NCBI GenBank assembly: GCA_903957465.1
Contig: CAJBPJ010000323.1
Coordinates: 1-7,231, forward strand
Reading direction: 5' to 3'
DNA length: 7,231 bases
DNA from: an uncultured Opitutia bacterium
GTDB lineage: Bacteria; Verrucomicrobiota; Verrucomicrobiia; Opitutales; UBA953
Shown: piece after piece, positions 1 through 6,056 of the stretch
Layout: each line of letters starts with the position of its first letter
Position numbering within the stretch: position 1 is the first letter of the stretch
Notes under the pieces: generated by a model
Told to the model about the DNA's origin: nothing
The model's input: only the letters and a program-made list of their open reading frames with translations
The model's database searches: none
Made by a program: the position numbers and the translations under genes

Positions 1-519
1 GAAACCTGATTTCGCAATCGCTTGATGCCATTCGAGGCTATCGGCGGGATCATCGGTTGTGCCGACGAGTTCGACGTTCATCCGACTTAAGATACCTCGC
101 GCGGTCAGATTTCCTTGAGCGAGTTGACGATTGGCTTCGTCCCAGACTTTATCCGCGTTGGCGGATTCGAGAAGTTCTTCGATGCCGAAATGGCGACGGA
201 GCTCGAGGTGCGTCCAATGAAAAATAGGATTACGTAAAGTGCGCGGAACGGTTGCGCACCAAGCGTTAAACTTTTCGCGCGGTGAAGCTGTGCCGGTGAT
301 AAGATTTTCAGCGATGCCATTGGCACGCATCGCCCGCCATTTGTAATGGTCTCCTTCCAGCCAGATAGCATGAAGGTTTTCAAAGCGACGGTCTTCCGCG
401 ATATCTTTAGGACTTAAGTGACAGTGGTAATCGAAGATGGGCTGATTTTTAGCAACGTCGCGCCACAGACGCTCGGCCTGTGGTGTCGAAAGTAAGAAAG
501 TTTCGTCGCAGAAACCCAT
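1..519 (-). CDS. uxaC: Uronate isomerase (glucuronate/galacturonate isomerase), N-terminal part
   Basis: UxaC isomerises D-glucuronate to D-fructuronate and D-galacturonate to D-tagaturonate, the first cytoplasmic step of hexuronate breakdown. The 173 visible residues match the start of this family closely. An FDYHCHLSP motif gives the HxH pair (H32, H34) that binds the metal in this amidohydrolase-fold enzyme. It is followed by a GDHYKWRAMR block (about 63-72), an HWTHLELRR block (about 97-105) and a GTTDDP block (about 153-158). The family is usually about 470 residues, so roughly the last 300 lie beyond the left edge; the frame is open to base 1. The ATG at 517-519 comes three bases after the stop of the preceding SDR gene and has no Shine-Dalgarno sequence, so translation is probably coupled. 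It is the last visible gene of the minus-strand run, and a further gene could follow. The family call is firm; which uronate is preferred cannot be read from sequence. Confidence 0.95.
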   Translation of the reverse strand, partial: MGFCDETFLLSTPQAERLWRDVAKNQPIFDYHCHLSPKDIAEDRRFENLHAIWLEGDHYKWRAMRANGIAENLITGTASPREKFNAWCATVPRTLRNPIFHWTHLELRRHFGIEELLESANADKVWDEANRQLAQGNLTARGILSRMNVELVGTTDDPADSLEWHQAIAKSGF

Positions 520-522
520 CGG

Positions 523-1290
523 TTAGATTGATTGCGCAGAGAAACCGCCATCCACGATGACTTCTGAGCCCGTTGTAAAGCTGCCTGCCTGGGAAGCTAG
601 AAAGAGGGCAGCGCCGACAAGTTCATGGGCTTCTCCAAACCGACCCATCGGCGTCTTGGCTAAGATGCTAGCGACACGATCCGGCGAAAGTACTTTACGG
701 TTTTGTTCCGCTGGGAAAAATCCTGGGACCAGCGTATTAACACGAACGCCTTTGCCTGCCCACTCGCGTGCAAGGTTTTTGGAAAGATTGTGCACGGCGG
801 CTTTGGATGCCGAATACGTAAAGACTCGCGAAAGGGGGATAATGGCAGATTCGGAGCCAAGATTGATAATGGAGCCGCGACCTGCCTTGACCATTACTTC
901 GCCGAAGACTTGGCATCCGAGAATCACTGACTTCACGTTTACACTGAGGATGCGGTCGATCTCGGACTCAGTAATCTCGAGGAATGGGGTAGGGGAGTTT
1001 GTCCCTGCGCCATTGATTAAAATATCAATCGGTCCGCGTGCTAGTAATTTGTCGCGGAGTGCGCTGAGTGCAGACTTGTCAGTCGCTTCACAGACAGCGA
1101 ATTCGCCTGAACCACCACTCGCTTTGATTTTTGAGAGACGCACTTCGGCTTTCGTCGCATCGCGTCCGACGATGACAACGTGCGCACCCGCTGCGGCAAA
1201 GCCTTCGGCGATAGCACCACAAAGCTCGCCGGTACCGCCGATAATCACAGCGGTTTTACCTTTTAGGGAGAAAAGTTCAGCGGGTTTCAT
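523..1290 (-). CDS. uxuB: SDR-family D-mannonate oxidoreductase (fructuronate reductase)
   Basis: This 255-residue classical short-chain dehydrogenase most likely reduces D-fructuronate to D-mannonate with NAD(P)H, the step after UxaC. The Rossmann fold starts with a glycine-rich turn at about 18-25 (GGTGELCG), where Cys24 sits at the usual third-glycine position. The NGAG motif is at 93-96. The catalytic tetrad is complete: N118, S146, Y159 and K163 (YSASK at 159-163). The C-terminal part has a PGFFPAEQNR block (189-198) and a TPMGRFGE block that I associate with SDR-type mannonate oxidoreductases, plus the usual VDGGFS ending. The E. coli enzyme of the same name belongs to a different long-chain family; the symbol here follows the Bacillus SDR type. 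The gene starts 11 bases after the kdgK stop and ends three bases before uxaC. An alternative is a reductase for the alginate/pectin product DEHU, also SDR, which would feed KDG directly; the adjacent uxaC argues for the mannonate role. Confidence 0.82.
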   Translation of the reverse strand: MKPAELFSLKGKTAVIIGGTGELCGAIAEGFAAAGAHVVIVGRDATKAEVRLSKIKASGGSGEFAVCEATDKSALSALRDKLLARGPIDILINGAGTNSPTPFLEITESEIDRILSVNVKSVILGCQVFGEVMVKAGRGSIINLGSESAIIPLSRVFTYSASKAAVHNLSKNLAREWAGKGVRVNTLVPGFFPAEQNRKVLSPDRVASILAKTPMGRFGEAHELVGAALFLASQAGSFTTGSEVIVDGGFSAQSI

Positions 1291-1301
1291 GCTAAAGATG
1301 G

Positions 1302-2399
1302 TTAGCGGATAACGCGGGCGCCGCCGCCTGCGATTTGCTTTTCTACTTCTTTGCGCGTGGCCATGGAAGTATCGCCCGGCGTGGTCGAAGCCAGTGCGCC
1401 ATGGGCGGCACCGTATTCGACAGCTTTTTGGGCATCGTTAAATTCAAGGAAACCGAAAGCTAGGCCCGAGGCGAAACTGTCGCCGCCGCCAACCCGGTCG
1501 AGAATTTCAAGTTCAGGGTAAAGGCGTGATGCGTGGAAGTTACCATCATGCCAGCAGATGGCGCTCCAGTCGTTCTTGGTCGCACTGATGACGCGACGCA
1601 GGGTGGTGGCGGCGACTTTGAAATTTGGGTAATCTTTTACCGCTGTCTGGATCATCGCCTTGAAGGCTTCGGTTTCGATTTGCGATAGACTGTGGTCGGC
1701 GCCTTTGACTTCGAATCCAAGTGATGCGGTGTAGTCCTCCTCGTTGCCGATCATGACGTCGACGTGCTTAGCAATCGCTCGATTAACCTCTTGGGCTTTC
1801 TTGAGTCCACCAATCGACTTCCAGAGCGATGGTCGGTAGTTGAGGTCGTACGAGACGACGGTGCCGTGCTTCTGGGCAGATTTAACCGCTTCGAGCGTGA
1901 GTGCAGCGGTACTTTCTGAAAGAGCAGCGAAGATCCCTCCCGTATGGAACCAGCGCACACCAAGTTTGCCGAAGATGTGATCCCAGTCGAAGTCACCTGG
2001 CTTAAGTTGGCTGGCGGCGCTGTTGCCGCGATCGGGTACACCCACGGCTCCGCGGATACCAAAGCCCCGCTCGGTGAAATTCAGACCGTTACGAACGGAA
2101 CGTCCAATGCCGTCGTCTTCACGCCAATGAATAAAGTCGGTGGCAACGCCGCCTTGCAGGATCAAATCTTCGATGAGATGACCGACTTCGTTGTCCACGA
2201 ATGCCGTGCAAACAGCGGCACGTTGGCCGAAGCATTTGCGGAGTCCGCGGGCGACGTTGTATTCGCCGCCACCTTCCCATGCCGTAAATCCACGGGCAGT
2301 GCGGATCCGACCTTCGCCGGGGTCGAGTCGCAACATCACTTCCCCGAGGGAGAGGACGTCATAGGCGCAGGCTGATGCAGGTTTAACTTTGAGCGACAT
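1302..2399 (-). CDS. kdgK: 2-keto-3-deoxygluconate kinase, PfkB family
   Basis: KdgK phosphorylates 2-keto-3-deoxy-D-gluconate with ATP to KDPG, which KDPG aldolase splits into pyruvate and glyceraldehyde-3-phosphate. The 365-residue protein has the PfkB order. The N-terminal block SLGEVMLRLDP (17-27) is followed by the sugar-contacting GGGEYNVARGL segment (43-53). The DLNYRPSLW motif (185-193) is typical of KDG kinases within the superfamily. The C-terminal PfkB signature is DRVGGGDSFASG (301-312), with D307 as the expected catalytic base and the glycines as anion hole. The length is slightly above the usual 310-350. The ATG at 2397-2399 is the first in-frame start that keeps the conserved N-terminal strand; no Shine-Dalgarno sequence precedes it. 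The 83-base gap before it (2400-2482) is the largest within the run, so an extra internal promoter is possible. Other PfkB sugar kinases are the alternative, but motif and neighbours favour KDG. Confidence 0.88.
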   Translation of the reverse strand: MSLKVKPASACAYDVLSLGEVMLRLDPGEGRIRTARGFTAWEGGGEYNVARGLRKCFGQRAAVCTAFVDNEVGHLIEDLILQGGVATDFIHWREDDGIGRSVRNGLNFTERGFGIRGAVGVPDRGNSAASQLKPGDFDWDHIFGKLGVRWFHTGGIFAALSESTAALTLEAVKSAQKHGTVVSYDLNYRPSLWKSIGGLKKAQEVNRAIAKHVDVMIGNEEDYTASLGFEVKGADHSLSQIETEAFKAMIQTAVKDYPNFKVAATTLRRVISATKNDWSAICWHDGNFHASRLYPELEILDRVGGGDSFASGLAFGFLEFNDAQKAVEYGAAHGALASTTPGDTSMATRKEVEKQIAGGGARVIR

Positions 2400-2482
2400 G
2401 GTGGTTTGAAGGGTTAGGTTAAGTGTTAAAGGCTACGGACTAAAGGAGAGACTGATGGTAAACGTTCTTACGGTTTAAGTTA
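2400..2482. promoter_or_regulatory. Intergenic gap inside the catabolic run
   Basis: This is the only sizeable gap within the minus-strand run. It is visibly more AT-rich than the flanking genes and contains most of an imperfect inverted repeat (see 2451-2487). I see no convincing -35/-10 pair on the minus strand and no Shine-Dalgarno sequence in front of kdgK. It may carry an internal promoter, a processing site or an operator, but the sequence alone does not decide. Confidence 0.3.
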
Positions 2483-2487
2483 TCAGT
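2451..2487. repeat. Imperfect inverted repeat at the Ldh_2 gene end
   Basis: The arms are ACTGAT (2451-2456) and ATCAGT (2482-2487), with inner arms TAAAC (2459-2463) and GTTTA (2473-2477) around a 9-base loop. This gives an 11-pair interrupted stem with unequal 2- and 4-base bulges. The right arm overlaps the Ldh_2 stop codon (2483-2485). On the minus strand, which is transcribed here, no T-run follows, so it is not a standard intrinsic terminator. It could be an mRNA stability or processing hairpin, or chance. Confidence 0.3.
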
Positions 2488-3577
2488 AGTTAGCGGTCTT
2501 TAATTCAGAGATAGCCAACGGCTTTTCACCACAGCTATGCGCGATTTCGCTGAGCGCTTCGACTTCGGCTTGGGTGAAGAGGAGGCCGCCGGCGTCTTTG
2601 CTGCGACGTGCCCAGGTTGCTTCGATTTGCCCGGGGAGCATGCATTGCTCATTCCCATGTCCAAGTATATCGGAGAGTACCGCTTGGACATTTTGCTTTT
2701 GGTTACGTCCGGTCGCAAAGGCTCCGCCGCTGATGGCTTCGGGGTGAATGACTTGGAAGAAAAATGCACACGATTGTTTTTCTCCCTGAATGTTGGCGCG
2801 ACTACGAATGGTGGGTAGTGAGCCGCCGATGAATCCTGCCACGATTTCATTAATCAATGAGAGTCCGTAGCCTTTGTGCGCACCGAAAGGCAAGAGGGAG
2901 ACTGCCAGTGCAGGATCCGTTGTTGGATTACCATTTTTATCGACTGCGGCGTTCGCTGGAAGTGGTTTGCCTTCGCGTTTCAGTTGTTGGACGCGACCCA
3001 TGGCGATGACCGAAGTCGCCCAATCAATGACAATGGGAAATCCGACTGCATCTGTCGTCGGAAAACCCCAAGAGTGAGGATTCGTTCCAAGCGTCGGGTG
3101 CTTCCCTTGAAAAGGTACAACTTCGGCGAGCGAGGCCGTGCAGTTGGTGTAGGCAATATAGCCACGTTGGGCTGCCTCCATGACATAGCCGCCACCCCAG
3201 AGGTAGTGGAATGCATTATCGACCGAGACTGTACCAACCCCATGTTTATCGGCTAGTTCGATGCAGCGGTTGATAGCATCGATGGCAACAGCCTGGCCGA
3301 GTTTCTTTTGCGCGTCCCAAACTTCTGTGGCATCGAAACGTGACGGAAGCTTTTTGATAGACGCGCCTCGAATACACCCGCCAACTTTAGAGCCAAAGAG
3401 TTCGTCGAGGTGTAGTGCCTTGATGGCGTTGTGAGTGCGTATACCATGGCGAGTAGCCATCGATGCCATCTGTGCGGCTTGTGCAGACTCGTCTCTACCA
3501 AAGCCACGGTGTTGGTATGCTTTAGCTATGAGCGAGGTGTGCGTCGCTTCGGGAAAGATATAAAAAGTCTCGGGCAT
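2483..3577 (-). CDS. Malate/L-lactate dehydrogenase family (Ldh_2) oxidoreductase
   Basis: This 364-residue NAD(P)-dependent oxidoreductase belongs to the family of YiaK (2,3-diketo-L-gulonate reductase), ureidoglycolate dehydrogenase and archaeal malate dehydrogenases. It interconverts a 2-hydroxyacid and a 2-ketoacid. Visible family marks are H44 in a RHGIRTHN segment (the usual catalytic His position), GTNPHSWGFP (164-173, cofactor contact), DWATS (185-189), PTTDP (218-222), AHKGYGLSL (233-241) and a C-terminal LPGQIEATWARR block (314-325). The length is normal. It starts six bases after the stop of the upstream dehydrogenase, with no Shine-Dalgarno sequence. The substrate cannot be read from sequence. 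In this locus a keto- or hydroxyaldonate derived from uronates is a reasonable inference, but a role in lactate, malate or sulfolactate-type chemistry cannot be excluded. Confidence 0.85.
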   Translation of the reverse strand: MPETFYIFPEATHTSLIAKAYQHRGFGRDESAQAAQMASMATRHGIRTHNAIKALHLDELFGSKVGGCIRGASIKKLPSRFDATEVWDAQKKLGQAVAIDAINRCIELADKHGVGTVSVDNAFHYLWGGGYVMEAAQRGYIAYTNCTASLAEVVPFQGKHPTLGTNPHSWGFPTTDAVGFPIVIDWATSVIAMGRVQQLKREGKPLPANAAVDKNGNPTTDPALAVSLLPFGAHKGYGLSLINEIVAGFIGGSLPTIRSRANIQGEKQSCAFFFQVIHPEAISGGAFATGRNQKQNVQAVLSDILGHGNEQCMLPGQIEATWARRSKDAGGLLFTQAEVEALSEIAHSCGEKPLAISELKTANY

Positions 3578-3583
3578 GAGATT

Positions 3584-4564
3584 TTAGAAATGACGAGACA
3601 AGGTGACTTCAGGGTTTTTGATGCCTTCAGGTTTTTCGCCTCTAAAAGCTTTAAGTAAATTCTGCACAGCGCAGGTTGCTTGACGCTCCACACTTTCTAC
3701 GGTTCGCGAAGCGACATGCGGAGTGACGATACAATTGGGGAGATTAATTAAAGGATGGTCGGCAGCGGGTGGCTCTTGATCGAGTACGTCCGTTGCATAG
3801 CCACGAAGCTTGCCGGACTTAAGGGCAGCAGCCACGTCTGCCGAGTTTACCACTTCTCCGCGTGCGCAATTGATGATGAGTGCCCCCGGCTTAAGCTTTG
3901 ATAGTGTCTCAGCGCGGATGAGATTATGGGTTTCGGGCTTAAGGTCTGTGTGAAGTGATACGTAGTCTGATATCGATAACAGTTCATTAACCGTCTGGAG
4001 TCGCTTGATGTTATGAGTTTGGGCAAACGATGCATCCCAGTGGTTTCCGAATGCCACAATCTGCATGCCGAATGCCTTTGCCCGGATGGCGACTTCTTTT
4101 CCGATTCGTCCTAGGCCAACTATCCCGATTGTTTTCCCGAATAACTCGAAGCCTGTTTTACGTTTCCATCCACCCGTGCGTGTCGATTCGGTGTGGAAAA
4201 TAAAATTACGCTCGAGAGCGAGCAAGAGCAGGAAGGCGTGCTCAGCAACGGTGGTATGATTGACCCCAGGTGTAAATAAAACGGGGATACCGGCAGCGGT
4301 CGCGGCCTTGATGTCGATTTTGTCGGTGCCGATGCCGTACTTGCTGATGACTTTGAGGCGGGGTAGGGCCTTGGCGATGACTTGAGCGGTAATCGCATCG
4401 TCGCCGCAGATGTAACCGTCGAACTCGCCCATCAGCGCGAGCGTCTCGGCCTCGCTGAGCGGGCCACGGGCGGTCACGACTTCCCAGCCGGTCGACTTAA
4501 GTAGGGCTTGGTGCTCTCCTGGGGAGTCCTGGAAGGACGTGGACGTCAGCAGGACGCGGGACAT
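3584..4564 (-). CDS. D-isomer-specific 2-hydroxyacid dehydrogenase (SerA/GhrB-like)
   Basis: The 326-residue protein belongs to the D-2-hydroxyacid dehydrogenase family (phosphoglycerate, glyoxylate/hydroxypyruvate and 2-ketogluconate reductases). The Rossmann glycine motif is GLGRIG (150-155). The catalytic triad is intact: R235 (in CARGE), E264 (in DQEPP) and H283 (in TPHVAS). There is no C-terminal ACT domain, so it is not a full-length regulated SerA. At the end of strand beta-2, where NAD-using members carry Asp (usually YDP), this protein has FGN with Gly at 173, which suggests NADPH or relaxed cofactor use. The frame is open further upstream to 4693, but the ATG at 4562-4564 gives the normal family N-terminus and the extension looks non-native. 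No Shine-Dalgarno sequence is present. It is the first gene of the minus-strand run and lies back to back with exuT. A 2-ketoaldonate or hydroxypyruvate reductase role is plausible; the substrate is unknown. Confidence 0.85.
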   Translation of the reverse strand: MSRVLLTSTSFQDSPGEHQALLKSTGWEVVTARGPLSEAETLALMGEFDGYICGDDAITAQVIAKALPRLKVISKYGIGTDKIDIKAATAAGIPVLFTPGVNHTTVAEHAFLLLLALERNFIFHTESTRTGGWKRKTGFELFGKTIGIVGLGRIGKEVAIRAKAFGMQIVAFGNHWDASFAQTHNIKRLQTVNELLSISDYVSLHTDLKPETHNLIRAETLSKLKPGALIINCARGEVVNSADVAAALKSGKLRGYATDVLDQEPPAADHPLINLPNCIVTPHVASRTVESVERQATCAVQNLLKAFRGEKPEGIKNPEVTLSRHF

Positions 4565-4663
4565 GGGGTCATTCTTGGGCTGGCTGGGCCGCGATGGCAA
4601 GCGACAGTGGAGTTCTGCTTGGGGTTGCCTGTCCCGGCTTCCCTGCCACAAAAGGGTCTCCCC
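4565..4663. promoter_or_regulatory. Divergent intergenic region between the catabolic run and exuT
   Basis: These 99 bases must hold the start signals for exuT (plus) and probably the whole catabolic run (minus), so a shared operator is likely. The stretch is GC-rich (block 4561-4620 counts 36 of 60 G+C) and has several short G- and C-runs. I found no clear long palindrome that could be named as a GntR- or LacI-type site. A weak AAAAGGG (4650-4656), seven bases before the exuT ATG, is the only SD-like sequence near any start in the window. No plus-strand -35/-10 pair stands out. Confidence 0.5.
4571..4600 (-). promoter_or_regulatory. Candidate sigma-70-like promoter for the catabolic run
   Basis: On the minus strand TTGCCA (4595-4600) and AAGAAT (4571-4576) are spaced by 18 bases. 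Each differs from the sigma-70 consensus at two positions. If used, transcription would begin around 4564-4565, that is at or next to the ATG, giving a leaderless or nearly leaderless mRNA. That would agree with the missing Shine-Dalgarno sequence, but a match of this quality can arise by chance. Confidence 0.25.
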
Positions 4664-6019
4664 ATGCTCGCCCGATTCTTCCCGCTCGGCCACCAGCGCT
4701 GGCTCGTCTGCGCACTCCTGTTGTTCGCGTCCGCCATCAATTACATCGATCGGCAGGTCATTGGTCTGCTAAAGCCAGTCCTGGAGAAGGAGTTCGCCTG
4801 GGATGAGCGGACCTACGCTGGCATCGTCTTCAGCTTCCAGCTGGCCTACGCGGTCGGGATGCTCCTCGCTGGCCGGATCATCGACACGATTGGTATCAAG
4901 CGCGGCTATATCATCTTCGTCTCGGTTTGGAGCTTGGCTGCCATCGGACACGGCGTCGCACATCTGATTCCGGGACTGACCCTGCCTTGGATGCAGATTA
5001 GCGACAAGAACGGCTTCGCCTTGGTCACGTTGACTGGTGCCGCCGCTGGTTTCGCTTTCATGCGCTTCCTGCTGGGTCTGGGCGAGGCTGGCAACTTCCC
5101 CGCCGCCATCAAGGCTACCGCCGAGTGGTTCCCAAAGAAAGAGCGAGCTCTAGCTACCGGTATATTTAATTCAGGCACCAACATTGGCGCGCTCGGCGCA
5201 CCGCTGATAGTACCTTGGATAGCCGTCAGCTTAGGCTGGCAGTGGGCGTTCATCCTCACCGGCGCCATCGGCTTCATCTGGGTAATCTGGTGGGCCTATG
5301 CTTACCATTCTCCTCGTGAGCACCCTCGCCTGACGCCTGCGGAGCTGGCGCATATCGAGTCGGACCCGGCCGATCAGCGGGGCAAGGTTAGTTGGATGAA
5401 GCTACTGCGTTTTCGACAGACGTGGGCGGTGGCCATGGGCAAGTTCCTCACTGATCCAATCTGGTACCTCTACCTTTTTTGGATTCCCGGCTTCCTGAAC
5501 AAGCAGCACGGCGTCGACCTGAAGAACATCGGTCTGCCACTCGTCGTTATCTATTTGGTGGCGGATGTCGGCAGCGTGGGCGGAGGCTGGATTTCCTCGC
5601 GTCTCATCGCCCGAGGTTGGACGGTCAACGCGGCGCGCAAGCTCGCCATGGCGGTCTCGGGGGTCGTCGTTCTGCCCATCGTCTTTGTCAATGATGTCGG
5701 CATGTGGCCCGCCGTGCTGCTCGTGTCCGTAGCCGCCGCTGCCCACCAGGGCTGGTCAGCAAATATCTTCACCGTGGCCTCGGATCTGTTCCCGCGCAAA
5801 GCGGTCGGCTCCGTGGTCGGTATCGGCGGAATGGCTGGTGCCTTCGGCGGTATGCTGCTCGCCTTCGTGATTGGCGAGGTACTCACCCGCACTGGCTCCT
5901 ATGCCATCCTCTGGTTCCTCGCCGGCGGGGCTTACCTTCTCGCCCTCCTCGTGGTCCATCTGCTCGTTCCCAGGATGGAGCCGGTAACGATGGAGCAAAT
6001 CGGCGACGGCTCGCGTTGA
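4664..6019 (+). CDS. exuT: Hexuronate permease, MFS anion:cation symporter family
   Basis: The 451-residue inner-membrane transporter most likely imports glucuronate and galacturonate with protons. It resembles ExuT of the ACS family. Twelve hydrophobic segments can be traced at roughly 13-30, 50-70, 82-102, 118-140, 164-186, 191-213, 255-276, 290-312, 326-346, 348-372, 384-408 and 412-436, with a polar central loop at about 214-254. Family marks include NYIDRQ in TM1 (26-31), a motif-A-like loop GRIIDTIGIKRG (70-81), GLGEAGNFPAAIKATAEWFP (138-157) followed by KKERA, and HSPREHPRLT after TM6. The frame is open from 4508, but the ATG at 4664 gives a normal short N-terminal tail and has a weak AAAAGGG seven bases upstream. 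It is divergent from the catabolic genes and more GC-rich than most of them. Other sugar acids (galactonate, glucarate) are possible substrates; the uxaC linkage favours hexuronates. Confidence 0.88.
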   Translation: MLARFFPLGHQRWLVCALLLFASAINYIDRQVIGLLKPVLEKEFAWDERTYAGIVFSFQLAYAVGMLLAGRIIDTIGIKRGYIIFVSVWSLAAIGHGVAHLIPGLTLPWMQISDKNGFALVTLTGAAAGFAFMRFLLGLGEAGNFPAAIKATAEWFPKKERALATGIFNSGTNIGALGAPLIVPWIAVSLGWQWAFILTGAIGFIWVIWWAYAYHSPREHPRLTPAELAHIESDPADQRGKVSWMKLLRFRQTWAVAMGKFLTDPIWYLYLFWIPGFLNKQHGVDLKNIGLPLVVIYLVADVGSVGGGWISSRLIARGWTVNAARKLAMAVSGVVVLPIVFVNDVGMWPAVLLVSVAAAAHQGWSANIFTVASDLFPRKAVGSVVGIGGMAGAFGGMLLAFVIGEVLTRTGSYAILWFLAGGAYLLALLVVHLLVPRMEPVTMEQIGDGSR

Positions 6020-6027
6020 GCGTCCGC
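6003..6027 (+). terminator. Possible hairpin at the exuT 3' end
   Basis: GC-GAC-GCTC (6003-6012, with G6008 bulged) can pair with GAGC-GTC-GC (6018-6027, with C6025 bulged) around the loop GCGTT. That is nine pairs, mostly G-C. The hairpin spans the exuT stop codon (6017-6019) and lies in the short gap between convergent exuT and leuS. No T-run follows on the plus strand, so it is at best a weak or factor-assisted terminator. Confidence 0.25.
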
Positions 6028-6056
6028 TGCACTCGGCGAAGTCGCTTAGCCTTGCC

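Noticed and set aside
557..1312. 251-codon plus-strand open frame antisense to nearly the whole SDR gene
   Set aside because: Its translation has no recognisable motif and is rich in Ser, Arg and Pro, as expected from a complement frame. The minus-strand protein has a full SDR motif set.
1944..2375. 143-codon plus-strand open frame inside kdgK
   Set aside because: It lies wholly within a well-supported PfkB kinase gene on the other strand, and shows no domain or start signal.
4508..4663. N-terminal extension of exuT to an upstream ATG at 4508
   Set aside because: The extra 52 residues are Gly/Arg/Pro-rich, unlike an MFS N-terminus, and overlap the divergent dehydrogenase gene. The ATG at 4664 gives a normal tail before TM1.
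4565..4693. N-terminal extension of the D-2-hydroxyacid dehydrogenase to 4693
   Set aside because: The 43 added residues are polar and unrelated to the family, and overlap the exuT start. The ATG at 4564 leads directly into the first beta strand.
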